Origin: Lachnoclostridium sp. An118
GTDB taxonomy: Bacteria; Bacillota; Clostridia; Lachnospirales; Lachnospiraceae
DNA length: 64,000 bases
Direction: 5' to 3'
Assembly: GCF_002160985.1 (NCBI RefSeq)
Contig: NZ_NFLQ01000011.1
Location: 1-64,000, forward strand
The position numbers and the translations under genes were made by a program. Positions 32,368-42,500 of this stretch are shown one piece after another (within the stretch, counting starts at the first letter, position 1; the number at the start of each line of letters is the position of its first letter). The notes under the pieces were generated by a model. The model had not been told where the DNA came from. It did no database searches and saw only the letters and a list, made by a program, of their open reading frames with translations.

Positions 32368-33927
32368 ATGGAGCAGATAAGAAAGACGGTCCGGGCGGGC
32401 CGGATCGGGTCCGGTGTGACGGACCAGTTTTATGTAGATGAGGATATCAACATACCGGAGGCCAAGTACGATGCCTCCCGGGTGGTGTACAGCAGCGGAA
32501 GAGTCCATGTGGAGGAGATACGTCCGGCGGAGCATTACGCAAGAGTGACAGGGAAGCTGTCCTACCAGATCCTCTACGAGACGGAGGAGGGTGCGGGCCG
32601 GCTTTCCTCCCTGGCGGGCAGGCTGCCCTTTGAGGAGATGGTCTATATGGAGGAGGAGCCCCTGGCCCAGCTCTTTGCCAGGGGAGCCGCGGCGGAGGTG
32701 AGCGCGGCCCTGATCAATTCCCGGAAGCTGAACCTGAAGGCTTCGGTGGAGCTGGAAATCGGGTCCGAGGGTGCATCTGAGGAGCAGCTCACGACAGATA
32801 TGGAGGATGAGTACCCGCTCTACAAAAAGTACTCGGAAAAGGAAATCCTGGAACTGTGCACCGTGCAGAAGGATGTGTACCGTGTCAAGGAGGAGATACA
32901 TCTGCCGGCAGCCAGGGAAAATATCGGCGCCCTCCTCCTGGGAGAGACTGCCCTTCGCAGGCTGGATACCAGGCTGGAGGAGGGAGGACTCCTGCTGCGG
33001 GGAGAGCTGCAGGTCTTCTGTCTCTATGAGTCCCAGAATATGAAGACTGAGTGGGTGGAGCAGACCGTGCCTTTTGAGGGCCGGCTGTCCTGCGACGGGG
33101 CCGGGGAGGAAATGTACCACTGCGTGTATGCTTCTCTGGGGGAGGACAGCATTGAGGCCAGGCTGGATGAGGACGGCGAGGTCCGTGTCATCGGGGTGGA
33201 GGCGTCCCTGGAGGTGCGCTGCACGGTCTACCGGGAGGAAAAGCTCCGGCTACTGGAGGATCTGTATGCGCCTGGAAGAAGACTGACACCTGTGCGGGAG
33301 GAGGCGGTGCTGGAGAGCCTTGTCATGCAGAACCATTCCAAGTGCAGGCTTACAGAGCGGCTGAGCCTGCCGGAAATCCGGGAGGGGACTCTTCAGATCT
33401 GCCACAGCAGCGGTTTCCTTCAGATGGAGCCGGCCCGGATCAAGGACGGGGAAATCCAGGCGGAGGGAGTGCTGAACGTCTCCTTCCTCTATGTGCGTGC
33501 GGACGATGAACAGCCCTTCGGCATCTGGCAGGGCATGGTGCCCTTCTCCCACTCCATTGAGTGCGGCGGTGCGTCAGACGCTATGCGCTGTGACATAGAG
33601 GGAAGCCTGGAGCAGCTCTCTGTCAGCCTGCTGGGAAGCGGGGAGGCGGAGGTGAAGGCGGGACTGTCCTTCCAGGTGTTCCTGCGAAGACCGGAGGCTG
33701 TGGAGAATATCCTGGATGTGAGTGAGCAGCCGGCAGACCCGAAGGAGCTGGAAAACGCTCCCGGCATCGTGGGATATATTGTGAAGGAGCATGATACGCT
33801 GTGGGATATCGCCCGCAGATACAATACGACGGAGGAGAGCATCAGGGAGGACAACGGCATGAAGGACGGGATGCCGCGGCCGGGAGAGAGGTTATTGATT
33901 TTTAAGGCAAACATGGGTATACTGTAA
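32368..33927 (+). CDS. sipL: SipL-type spore coat morphogenetic protein (DUF3794 plus LysM)
   Basis: The 519-residue protein has repeated DUF3794-type beta domains and a C-terminal LysM domain (about residues 470-515: YIVKEHDTLWDIARRYNTT with PGERLLIF). In Clostridioides difficile SipL has this architecture, sits on the forespore surface and anchors the coat through SpoIVA; it is functionally like SpoVID. It is expected to be made in the mother cell. AGGAGG is 8 bases before the ATG at 32368. Confidence 0.88.
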   Translation: MEQIRKTVRAGRIGSGVTDQFYVDEDINIPEAKYDASRVVYSSGRVHVEEIRPAEHYARVTGKLSYQILYETEEGAGRLSSLAGRLPFEEMVYMEEEPLAQLFARGAAAEVSAALINSRKLNLKASVELEIGSEGASEEQLTTDMEDEYPLYKKYSEKEILELCTVQKDVYRVKEEIHLPAARENIGALLLGETALRRLDTRLEEGGLLLRGELQVFCLYESQNMKTEWVEQTVPFEGRLSCDGAGEEMYHCVYASLGEDSIEARLDEDGEVRVIGVEASLEVRCTVYREEKLRLLEDLYAPGRRLTPVREEAVLESLVMQNHSKCRLTERLSLPEIREGTLQICHSSGFLQMEPARIKDGEIQAEGVLNVSFLYVRADDEQPFGIWQGMVPFSHSIECGGASDAMRCDIEGSLEQLSVSLLGSGEAEVKAGLSFQVFLRRPEAVENILDVSEQPADPKELENAPGIVGYIVKEHDTLWDIARRYNTTEESIREDNGMKDGMPRPGERLLIFKANMGIL

Positions 33928-33959
33928 GTACACTGTATACAAGATACAAGGAGAGTACA

Positions 33960-34835
33960 ATGGATAAACTGGAGTTGAAGGCACTGGGGAAGATCAATCT
34001 GGGACTTGACATCCTGGGCCGGAGGGAAAACGGCTACCACGATGTCAGGATGGTCATGCAGACGGTCTATCTCTACGACCGTGTGATCCTGGAAAAGACG
34101 AGGGAGCCGGGCATCGAGATTTCCACAAACCTGCCCTACCTCCCGGTCAATGAGAACAATATTGCCTACAAGGCGGCGGAGCTTTTGCAGCGCGAGTTCG
34201 GGATCCGGGAGGGTATCCGCATCAGCCTGGAGAAGCACATCCCGGTGGCAGCGGGAATGGCGGGGGGAAGCTCCAACGCGGCGGCAGTGCTTTTCGGCAT
34301 GAACCGGATGTTTGACCTGGGGCTTTCCGAGGAGGGCCTGAAGGAGAGAGGCGTGACGCTGGGAGCGGATGTGCCCTACTGTATCATGAGGGGGACTGTC
34401 CTGGCGGAGGGGATCGGAGAGATACTGACGCCTCTTCCTCCGCTGCCCAAATGCTATGTGCTGATCGCCAAGCCGCCCCTTTCTGCGTCCACAAAGACCG
34501 TGTATGAGAAGATAGACAGGGAGGGCATCAAGGGCCATCCGGACATTGACGGAATCCTTGCTGGACTTAGAGAGGGAGACCTGGACCAGGTGGCAGGCAG
34601 CATGGGGAATGTGCTGGAGCAGGTCATGCTGGAGGAGCACCCGGTACTGCAGAGGATCAAGGACGTGATGGTCGGCTCCGGAGCGCTGAACGCCATGATG
34701 AGCGGAAGCGGCCCCACTGTGTTCGGGATCTTCACCTCCCGGGGCAGAGCCAGGGCTGCGGCGGCCAGGCTGAAGAGACAGACGCCTGTGAAGCAGGCAT
34801 ATGTCACAAACGTACACAATGTCAGGAGGAAATAA
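33960..34835 (+). CDS. ispE: 4-(cytidine 5'-diphospho)-2-C-methyl-D-erythritol kinase
   Basis: The 291-residue GHMP kinase of the MEP isoprenoid pathway starts LKALGKINLGLDILGRRENG and has the ATP loop PVAAGMAGGSSNAAAVLF and the C-terminal MMSGSGPTVFGIF. All family landmarks are present. The stop codon directly abuts the ATG of the GntR gene at 34836, so the two are translationally coupled. Confidence 0.96.
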   Translation: MDKLELKALGKINLGLDILGRRENGYHDVRMVMQTVYLYDRVILEKTREPGIEISTNLPYLPVNENNIAYKAAELLQREFGIREGIRISLEKHIPVAAGMAGGSSNAAAVLFGMNRMFDLGLSEEGLKERGVTLGADVPYCIMRGTVLAEGIGEILTPLPPLPKCYVLIAKPPLSASTKTVYEKIDREGIKGHPDIDGILAGLREGDLDQVAGSMGNVLEQVMLEEHPVLQRIKDVMVGSGALNAMMSGSGPTVFGIFTSRGRARAAAARLKRQTPVKQAYVTNVHNVRRK

Positions 34836-35513
34836 ATGAAGGAACCGAATTTTGAAGTCAGTATGAATGAGTACCTGCCCCTCCGGGATGTGGTATTCAA
34901 CACACTGCGCCAGGCTATCCTGAGAGGGGAACTCAAGCCCGGGGAGAGGCTCATGGAAATACAGCTGGCCAACAAGCTGGGGGTCAGCAGGACCCCCATC
35001 CGGGAGGCCATCCGGAAGCTGGAGCTGGAGGGGCTCGTGCTGATGATCCCCAGAAAGGGAGCTGAGGTGGCCGAGATCACGGAGAAGAGCCTGCGGGACG
35101 TGCTGGAGGTGCGCCGGGCTTTGGAGGAGCTGGCCGTAGAGCTGGTGTGCGAGAAGATCACAGAGGAGCAGATACAGGACCTCAAAGACGCGGCGGAGGA
35201 GTTTAAGGAATCGCTGGAGAGCGGGGATATCACCCGCATTGCGGAGGCGGATGTGAAATTCCACGATGTCATCTACATGGCTACGGACAACCAGAAGCTG
35301 ATCCAGCTCCTCAACAATCTGAGAGAGCAGATGTACCGGTACAGAGTGGAATATCTGAAGCGCTCGGATTTCCATCAGCAGCTCATTGACGAGCACGAGG
35401 AGATCATCGAGACTATTGAGAGCGGACAGAAGGACCGGGCCGTGCAGGTCGTGTGCCAGCATGTGGATAATCAGGTGGAGGCCGTGATGGATACGATCCG
35501 GATGAAAAAGTAA
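34836..35513 (+). CDS. GntR/FadR-family transcriptional regulator
   Basis: The 225-residue regulator has a winged helix (ILRGELKPGERLMEIQLANK, then VSRTPIREAIRKLELEGL) and an all-helical FCD ligand domain with the metal-binding His set (KFHDVIYMA, DEHEEIIE, QHVDNQV). FadR-type FCD proteins sense carboxylates or sugar acids. It starts immediately after ispE, an arrangement I recall from other Clostridia; its targets are unknown. Confidence 0.9.
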   Translation: MKEPNFEVSMNEYLPLRDVVFNTLRQAILRGELKPGERLMEIQLANKLGVSRTPIREAIRKLELEGLVLMIPRKGAEVAEITEKSLRDVLEVRRALEELAVELVCEKITEEQIQDLKDAAEEFKESLESGDITRIAEADVKFHDVIYMATDNQKLIQLLNNLREQMYRYRVEYLKRSDFHQQLIDEHEEIIETIESGQKDRAVQVVCQHVDNQVEAVMDTIRMKK

Positions 35514-35529
35514 AAACTGCGGCAGCTTT

Positions 35530-35592
35530 GCATAAAGACCTGAAAAACTGTGAAGACTCCTGATAGATCCCCCGGGAGGGGACGGTCAGGAG
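35530..35592 (+). promoter_or_regulatory. Possible sigma-F promoter and SD-covering hairpin upstream of spoIIR
   Basis: GCATA (35530-35534) and GTGAAGACTC (35550-35559), 15 bases apart, fit the sigma-F pattern GYWTA / GGNRANANTW with two mismatches. CTCCTGA (35557-35563) can pair with TCAGGAG (35586-35592), which would cover the AGGAGG ribosome binding site of spoIIR. Both are pattern-based suggestions. Confidence 0.35.
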
Positions 35593-35601
35593 GTACATAG
35601 T

Positions 35602-36252
35602 ATGAGAAGAAATATCGGTAAGAGAAAGAAGGAAGCCATCTGTCTTGGCATTGCCCTCCTGTGCGGGGCGCTGCTGACGGGGCTCCTTCTTGTGCAGAGA
35701 GGGATGCTGGTGGAGGCCCGGGCCAGGAGGGCCGGCCAGGAGCTGAGCCGGGAGGTGCTCCGCTTCCATGTGCTGGCTGACAGTGACAGCCGGCAGGACC
35801 AGCAGAGGAAGATGGAGGTAAAGGAGGCTGTCCTTGCTTACATGGGCGAGGCTATGCCGCAGGATGCGGACCTGGAGGAGACCTGCTCCTGGGTGCGGGA
35901 GCATCTGGAGGCTTTGGAGCAGACCGCGGGGGAGACGCTCCGGGAAGCGGGCTGCAGTGACCCGGTCAGGGCAGAGCTCGTGCGGGACTATTTTCCGGAG
36001 AAGACCTACGGGGATGTCACATTTCCGGAGGGAGAGTACACGGCCCTTCGCATCTGTATCGGAGAAGGGCAGGGACATAACTGGTGGTGCTGTCTCTACC
36101 CATCCCTTTGCTTTACAGACGCGGTGACCGCCCGCGTGCCCGAGGAGGAGAAGGAGCAGATGGGCCGGGTCCTGGGGGAGGACGAATACGAGATGATCAC
36201 AGCGTACTCGGATTTTAAGCTCAGATGGTTCTTCTTCGGGGGCAGGGATTAG
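35602..36252 (+). CDS. spoIIR: Stage II sporulation protein R
   Basis: The 216-residue protein has a membrane-crossing N-terminus (AICLGIALLCGALLTGLLLV) and the SpoIIR domain with LRFHVLADSDSRQDQQ, EGEYTALRI and GHNWWCCLYPSLCF. SpoIIR is made in the forespore under sigma-F and is secreted to trigger SpoIIGA-dependent processing of pro-sigma-E. The conserved features are all present. Confidence 0.93.
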   Translation: MRRNIGKRKKEAICLGIALLCGALLTGLLLVQRGMLVEARARRAGQELSREVLRFHVLADSDSRQDQQRKMEVKEAVLAYMGEAMPQDADLEETCSWVREHLEALEQTAGETLREAGCSDPVRAELVRDYFPEKTYGDVTFPEGEYTALRICIGEGQGHNWWCCLYPSLCFTDAVTARVPEEEKEQMGRVLGEDEYEMITAYSDFKLRWFFFGGRD

Positions 36253-36292
36253 CGCGGCAGTGGAGAGAGAGCATACTTGAGAGGAAAAGGAC

Positions 36293-37480
36293 ATGACAGA
36301 ATTTTTGATCAGACATTTCGTAAAGGACTATGAGCACACAGAGGAGGTGTCCGTCCGCACCCGGTATGGAACGCTGGCGTCGGTGGTGGGCATCTTCTGC
36401 AATGTGCTGCTCTTTGCGGCCAAGGCTGTGATCGGCCTCCTGATGCACAGTATATCCATGACGGCGGACGCATTCAACAATCTGTCCGACGCGGCCTCCT
36501 CGGTCATCGGCCTGATCGGGGTGAAGATGGCGGGAAAGCCGGCGGACAGGGAGCATCCCTTCGGACACGGAAGGATGGAGTACATAACGGCCCTTGTGGT
36601 CTCCTTCCTTGTCATCGAGGTGGGCTTTACCTTTTTCAAGGACGCCATAGGCCGGATACGGGAGCCCCAGCCCATGGAGTTCAGCGTGGTTTCGGTGCTG
36701 ATCCTGCTGTTGTCGGTCTGTGTCAAGCTGTGGATGAGCTTTTTCAACAGGAGGCTGGGAAAACGCATCGACTCCAAGGTCATGCTGGCCACGGCGGCGG
36801 ACGCCATCGGGGATGTCATCACGACGGCGGCCACGGTGTTTTCCCTTCTGTTTTTCTATTTTACAGGCTGGAACATTGACGGCTTTATCGGGCTGTGCGT
36901 GTCCCTGGTAGTCATGTGGGCCGGGATAGGCATTGTCCGGGATACGCTGAAGCCCCTCCTGGGGGAAGCCATCGACCCGGCGGATTACAAGAAGATATCC
37001 GGCTTCGTGGAGAGCTACGACGGTATCGTGGGGAGCCACGACCTGATCGTACATAACTATGGCCCGGGCAGGAACATGGCTTCCATCCACGCCGAGGTGC
37101 CCAACGATGTGGACATCGAGAGCTCCCACGAGATCATTGACCGGATCGAGAGGGACGCGGTGGGACAGCTGGGTGTCTTCCTTGTCATCCACATGGATCC
37201 GGTGGAGACAAAGGATGAAGAGATCCTGGCCGTGAAGAGGCAGGTCCAGGAGACAGTGAGCGGCATTGACCCCGAGGTCTCCATCCACGACCTGCGCGTG
37301 GTGGAGGGAAGGGAGAGGATCAATGTGATCTTCGACATGGTGGTCCCCTACCGCTACACGGAGGAAGAAGAAAAAGAACTGGCAAAAACGGTGCGAAAAA
37401 AGCTCCGGCAGGTGGACCACAGATACCAGTGCGTGATCACCACGGAGAAGAGCTACATAGCACAGGGAGAGGAAGAGTAA
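36293..37480 (+). CDS. Cation diffusion facilitator (CDF) metal exporter
   Basis: The 395-residue transporter has six spans with metal-site motifs MTADAFNNLSDAASS and HPFGHGRMEY, and a cytoplasmic dimerisation domain (VSIHDLRVVEGRERINVIFD). An N-terminal extension of about 30 residues precedes the first span. CDF proteins export Zn, Mn, Fe or Co in exchange for protons; the DN..SD TM2 and HD-lacking TM5 (DAIGD) cannot decide the ion. Its stop is one base from the start of the thioesterase gene. Confidence 0.9.
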   Translation: MTEFLIRHFVKDYEHTEEVSVRTRYGTLASVVGIFCNVLLFAAKAVIGLLMHSISMTADAFNNLSDAASSVIGLIGVKMAGKPADREHPFGHGRMEYITALVVSFLVIEVGFTFFKDAIGRIREPQPMEFSVVSVLILLLSVCVKLWMSFFNRRLGKRIDSKVMLATAADAIGDVITTAATVFSLLFFYFTGWNIDGFIGLCVSLVVMWAGIGIVRDTLKPLLGEAIDPADYKKISGFVESYDGIVGSHDLIVHNYGPGRNMASIHAEVPNDVDIESSHEIIDRIERDAVGQLGVFLVIHMDPVETKDEEILAVKRQVQETVSGIDPEVSIHDLRVVEGRERINVIFDMVVPYRYTEEEEKELAKTVRKKLRQVDHRYQCVITTEKSYIAQGEEE

Positions 37481-37481
37481 T

Positions 37482-38198
37482 ATGTACGCATTTGACAGCA
37501 GGGTGAGGTTCAGCGAGGCGGACCATCACGAAACCATCACCCTTCCGGGGATCATCAACTATTTTCAGGATTGCAGCATTTTTCATTCGGAGGATATCGG
37601 TCTTGGGATCGACTACCTGAAGGAGAGGAAGAGGGCCTGGGTGCTGACCTCCTGGCAGATCGTCGTGGACCGGTATCCAAGGATAGGGGAGCGCATCAGG
37701 GTAGCCACCTGGGCCACCGAGTTCAACGGCCTTTACGGCCACAGGAATTTCTGCATGTGGGATGAGAGGGGGGAGCGGGCGGCCTGCGCCAACTCCATCT
37801 GGGCCTTCATGGACCTGGAGCGGGGGCGCCCGGCAAAGCCCCTGCCTGAGGACATAGAAAAGTACGGCACGGAGCCGCCTCTGGAGATGGAGTACGCATC
37901 GAGAAAGATACGCCTTCCCCGGGACCAGGAGGCGGGAAGGCCGTTCCCGGTGCGCAAATATCACATTGACACCAACGAGCATGTCAACAACTGCCAGTAT
38001 GTGCAGATGGCCCTGGAGGCACTCAGGGAAGAGATGCCTGTGAGAAAGGTAAGGGTAGAGTACAAGAAGTCTGCCGTGCTGGGGGACATGATCTGTCCCA
38101 GGACGGCAAGGGAAGAAGAAAGGACAGTTGTGGAGCTGTGCAATGCGGAGGGAAAACCGTACGCAGTTGTGGAACTGACAGGAGAGAAGAGATGTTAG
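37482..38198 (+). CDS. Acyl-ACP thioesterase
   Basis: The 238-residue protein has two hot-dog domains as in FatA/FatB-like bacterial acyl-ACP thioesterases. HHETITLPGIINYFQDCSIF marks the first, and DTNEHVNNCQYVQMALEA carries the catalytic Asn-His pair region of the second. It would release free fatty acids from acyl carrier protein. Its final codons overlap the start of cvfB (ATGTTAG). Confidence 0.88.
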   Translation: MYAFDSRVRFSEADHHETITLPGIINYFQDCSIFHSEDIGLGIDYLKERKRAWVLTSWQIVVDRYPRIGERIRVATWATEFNGLYGHRNFCMWDERGERAACANSIWAFMDLERGRPAKPLPEDIEKYGTEPPLEMEYASRKIRLPRDQEAGRPFPVRKYHIDTNEHVNNCQYVQMALEALREEMPVRKVRVEYKKSAVLGDMICPRTAREEERTVVELCNAEGKPYAVVELTGEKRC

Positions 38199-39022
38199 AA
38201 CAGGGATTAGGAAAAAGACAGACGCTGACCGTGGTGAAGCAGACAGAGTTCGGCGTGTATCTGGGGACAGAGGAAGAGAGGGTGCTGCTTCCGAGAAAGC
38301 AGGTGCCGCCAGATGCGCGGGTGGGGGACGAGATAGAGGTCTTCCTCTACCGGGACTCCCGGGACCGGCTGATCGCCACCACCAATGAGCCCAAAATACA
38401 GCTCGGTGAGGTGAAGCTGCTGACCGTCAAGGATACCGCTCCCATCGGGGCCTTCCTGGACTGGGGGCTGGAGAAGGATCTCTTCCTCCCCTTTAAGCAG
38501 CAGACCACAAGGGTGAAGAAGGGAGACGAATGCCTGGTCAGCCTCTACGTGGATAAGAGCGGGAGGCTGTGCGCCACCATGAAGGTGTACGACAAGCTGG
38601 AGAAAAAGTCCCCCTACAAAAAGGATGACAGGGTCACCGGCATCATCTACGAGAGGAGCATGAACTTCGGCCTTTTCGTGGCTGTGGACGACCGGTACTG
38701 CGCGCTGATCCCCAAGAGGGAGGCCGCGGGCGGATATAAGGTGGGAGACCGGATAGAGGCCCGGGTGACAGATGTGAAGCCCGACGGCAAGCTGGACTTA
38801 AGCCTGCGGGAGAAGGCCTTTATCCAGATGGACAGGGATGCGGAGGCTGTCATGGAGAAGCTTATGGCAAACGGAGGGGAGCTGCCCTTCACGGACAAGG
38901 CGGACCCGGAGCTGATCCGGGCGGAGTTCGGCTTTGGAAAGAACGCTTTTAAGCGCGCGGTGGGACGTCTTCTCAAAGAGGGGAAGATCGAGATCCGGGA
39001 AAAAAGCATTGCAATCCGGTAA
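38192..39022 (+). CDS. cvfB: S1-domain RNA-binding protein (CvfB family)
   Basis: The 276-residue protein has repeated S1-like folds (GEVKLLTVKDTAPIGAFLDW; RVTGIIYERSMNFGLFVAVD) and a C-terminal winged helix (FGFGKNAFKRAVGRLLKEGK), the CvfB/YitL layout. In Staphylococcus CvfB binds RNA and affects virulence regulators. The ATG at 38192 with GGAGAG before it overlaps the preceding stop codon, so the two genes are coupled. Confidence 0.88.
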   Translation: MLEQGLGKRQTLTVVKQTEFGVYLGTEEERVLLPRKQVPPDARVGDEIEVFLYRDSRDRLIATTNEPKIQLGEVKLLTVKDTAPIGAFLDWGLEKDLFLPFKQQTTRVKKGDECLVSLYVDKSGRLCATMKVYDKLEKKSPYKKDDRVTGIIYERSMNFGLFVAVDDRYCALIPKREAAGGYKVGDRIEARVTDVKPDGKLDLSLREKAFIQMDRDAEAVMEKLMANGGELPFTDKADPELIRAEFGFGKNAFKRAVGRLLKEGKIEIREKSIAIR

Positions 39023-39036
39023 AATGTGATTATAAT
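39009..39036 (+). promoter_or_regulatory. Promoter for the small gene at 39096
   Basis: TTGCAA (39009-39014) and a perfect TATAAT (39031-39036) are 16 bases apart; the -35 overlaps the end of cvfB. Confidence 0.6.
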
Positions 39037-39095
39037 GAGAGGTAGATGGGGGAAACCTCATCTCTGAGCAAATTTGCAGAAAGGAATGTAGAACT

Positions 39096-39329
39096 ATGAA
39101 AGTACAGAACATTACAGATATCGACAAGTTTTTCAAGGTTATTGATGACTGCAAGGGAAAAGTGGAGCTGGTGACCGGCGAGGGAGACAGACTGAACCTG
39201 AAGTCCAAGCTGTCCCAGTACGTGTCCATGGCCAACATCTTCTCAGGCGGCGAGATCCCGGAGCTGGAGATCATCGCATACGAGAAAGAGGACATTGACA
39301 GACTGCTCAGCTTCATGATCAACGGGTAA
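39096..39329 (+). CDS. Small conserved protein of unknown function
   Basis: A 77-residue acidic protein, MKVQNITDIDKFFKVIDDCK at the start, with LNLKSKLSQYVSMANIF in the middle. I recall similar proteins from Lachnospiraceae, sometimes labelled polyA polymerase without basis. It has its own promoter, a fair ribosome binding site (AAAGGAATG) and a terminator, so it is probably expressed on its own. No domain or function can be assigned. Confidence 0.8.
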   Translation: MKVQNITDIDKFFKVIDDCKGKVELVTGEGDRLNLKSKLSQYVSMANIFSGGEIPELEIIAYEKEDIDRLLSFMING

Positions 39330-39374
39330 TCGGGAACGAAAAGCGACAGCCGTTTAAAAATGTGGAATTCTTGC

Positions 39375-39435
39375 GCCTCCCTTTCAAACGTAGTACAATA
39401 CTTCCAAGTACCACGTCTGGAAGGGAGGCTTTTTT
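39375..39435 (+). terminator. Extended terminator between the small gene and dnaE
   Basis: GCCTCCCTT (39375-39383) pairs with AAGGGAGGC (39421-39429), followed by TTTTTT. Inside, ACGTAGTAC and GTACCACGT pair with one mismatch, giving a two-part stem. Confidence 0.8.
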
Positions 39436-39532
39436 GCGGAGCGGCCCTTTGCGGAAGGGATATATGGTCAAAATGCTCCGGACGCGGAGCGGGAGCAATA
39501 GATATACAGTAATTACAGAAAGCAGGGAAAAT

Positions 39533-42500
39533 ATGAGTTTTGCACATCTGCACGTCCACACAGAGTACAGTCTGCTGGACGGGTCCAATAAAATAAAAGA
39601 ATGTATCTCCCGGGTGAAGGAGCTGGGCATGGACAGCGTGGCCATCACCGACCACGGCGTCATGTACGGCGTCATTGACTTCTACAGGGCGGCAAAGGCC
39701 GCGGGGATCAAGCCGGTGCTCGGGTGCGAGGTGTACGTGGCTCCGGGCTCCCGGTTTGACAAGGAGGCCAGGGGAAACAGCGAGAGCCGGTACTACCACC
39801 TTGTGCTGCTGGCAGAGAACGATACAGGATACCACAATCTGATGAAGCTGGTCTCCCGGGGATTTACGGAGGGCTACTACTACAAGCCACGGGTGGACAT
39901 GGAGCTCCTGGAGGAATTCCACGAGGGGATCATAGCCCTCAGCGCCTGCCTGGCGGGAGAAGTGGCGAGAAATATCGGCCAGGGCCTCTACGAGGAGGCA
40001 AAGGAAGCGGCCCTGCGCTATGAGAAGATCTTCGGGAAGGGAAACTTCTTCCTGGAGCTCCAGGACCACGGCATGTCCCAGCAGCAGATGGTGAACCAGG
40101 CCCTGGTGCGGATGAGCCGGGAGACAGGCATCGAGCTGGTGGCCACCAACGACGTCCACTACACTTACGAGGACGACGTGAAGCCCCACGACATCCTCCT
40201 CTGCCTCCAGACAGGGAAAAAGCTGGCGGACGAGGACCGGATGCGCTACGAGGGAGGACAGTACTATATCAAATCAGAAGAGGAGATGCGGGAGCTCTTC
40301 CCCTACGCCCCGGAGGCTCTGGAGAACACCCAGAAGATCGCGGACAGGTGCAATGTGGAGATCGAGTTCGGCGTGACCAAGCTGCCCAAGTACGATGTGC
40401 CTGAGGGCTACACCTCCTGGGAATATTTAAATGAACTCTGCCACAAGGGGCTGGAGGAGCGGTACAGCCCTGTCACCGAGGAGCTGAAGGAGCGGCTGAA
40501 GTACGAGCTGTCCGTCATCCACGACATGGGCTACGTGGACTATTTCCTCATTGTGTGGGACTTTATCAAATACGCCAGGGACAACGGTATCATGGTGGGA
40601 CCCGGGCGGGGCTCCGCCGCCGGCAGCATTGTGGCCTACTGCCTGGGCATCACCAGCATTGACCCCATCCGGTACCAGCTCCTCTTTGAGCGGTTCCTCA
40701 ACCCGGAGCGTGTGTCCATGCCGGATATTGACGTGGACTTCTGCTTTGAGAGGAGGCAGGAAGTCATCGACTATGTGGTGCGCAAGTACGGCTCTGACCG
40801 GGTGGTGCAGATCGTCACCTTCGGTACCCTGGCAGCCAGGGGCGTCCTGCGGGACGTGGGGAGGGTCATGGACCTGCCCTACGCCTTTGTGGACACTATC
40901 GCAAAGATGGTCCCCACAGAGCTGAACATCACCCTGGACAAGGCACTGGCCATGAACCCGGAGTTGAAAAAACTGTACCAGGAAGATGACCAGGTGCGGG
41001 AGCTCATTGACATGTCCAAGAGGCTGGAGGGACTGCCCAGGCACACCTCCATGCACGCCGCCGGCGTGGTCATCAGCCAGAAGGCGGTGGACGAGTACGT
41101 GCCGCTCTCCCTCGGGTCTGACGGCTCTGTGACCACCCAGTTCACCATGACTACCCTGGAGGAACTGGGGCTTCTGAAGATGGATTTCCTGGGTCTTCGG
41201 ACCCTGACTGTGATCCAGAACGCGGTGGAGCTGGCCCGCAGGAGCACGGGGAAGGAAATCGACATACACAGCATTGATTATAATGACAAAGCGGTGCTGG
41301 ATTCCATCGGGACCGGAAAGACGGACGGCGTCTTCCAGCTTGAGAGTTCCGGGATGAAGAGCTTCATGAAGGAGCTGAAGCCTCAGAGCCTGGAGGACAT
41401 CATTGCCGGGATCTCCCTGTACCGCCCGGGCCCTATGGACTTTATCCCCCAGTACATCAAGGGGAAAAACAACCCGGAGCTCATCACCTACGACTGCCCT
41501 CAGCTGGAGCCCATCCTGGCTCCCACATACGGGTGCATCGTCTACCAGGAGCAGGTCATGCAGATCGTCCGGGACCTGGCCGGCTACACGCTGGGGCGCA
41601 GCGACCTTCTGCGCCGCGCCATGTCCAAGAAAAAGGGCGATGTGATGCAGAGGGAGCGGCAGAATTTTGTCTACGGCAACCCGGAGGAGGGCGTGCCGGG
41701 CTGCGTGAACAACGGCATAGACGAGAAGACGGCCAACAAGATCTACGACGAGATGATCGATTTTGCAAAATATGCTTTTAATAAGTCCCACGCAGCGGCC
41801 TACGCGGTAGTGTCCTATCAGACGGCTTATCTGAAATACTACTATCCGGTGGAATTTATGGCGGCCCTCATGACATCCGTGATAGAAAATCCATCGAAGG
41901 TGGCAGAATATATTTACAGCTGCCGTCAGATGGGGATTGCCATCCTGCCTCCCGACATCAACAAGGGAGAGGGAAATTTCTCCGTGGACGGAGGCGATAT
42001 CCGGTACGGCCTGGCAGCCATCAAGAGCATCGGGAAGCCGGTGATCCACTCCATTATCGAGGAGAGAGGACAAAACGGACTCTTCCGCAGCCTGAAGGAT
42101 TTCATCGAGAGGATGTCCGGAAAGGATGTGAACAGGCGCACCATCGAGAACTTTATCAAGGCGGGAGCCTTTGACGGCCTGGGCGGCACGAGAAGGCAGT
42201 TCATGGCCATCTACGTGCAGATCCTGGACCAGGTGAACCAGGAGAAAAAATACTCTATGACCGGACAGATGTCCCTCTTTGACCTTGTGGATGAGGAGCA
42301 GAAAAAGGAATTTGACATTCCCCTGCCGGATGTGGGAGAGTATGACAAGGAGACGAAGCTGGCCTTTGAAAAAGAGGTCATCGGTGTGTATCTGACCGGC
42401 CATCCCCTGGAGGACTACGAGGAGAAGTGGAAGAAAAATATCACAAGGACCACCCTCGACTTCCAGATCGACGACGAGACCGGGCGGTCCAAGGTGCGGG

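Noticed and set aside
39362-39532. A 57-residue N-terminal extension of DnaE
   Set aside because: It would be translated through the terminator at 39375-39435 and precedes the conserved PHP start; the Met at 39533 fits the family.
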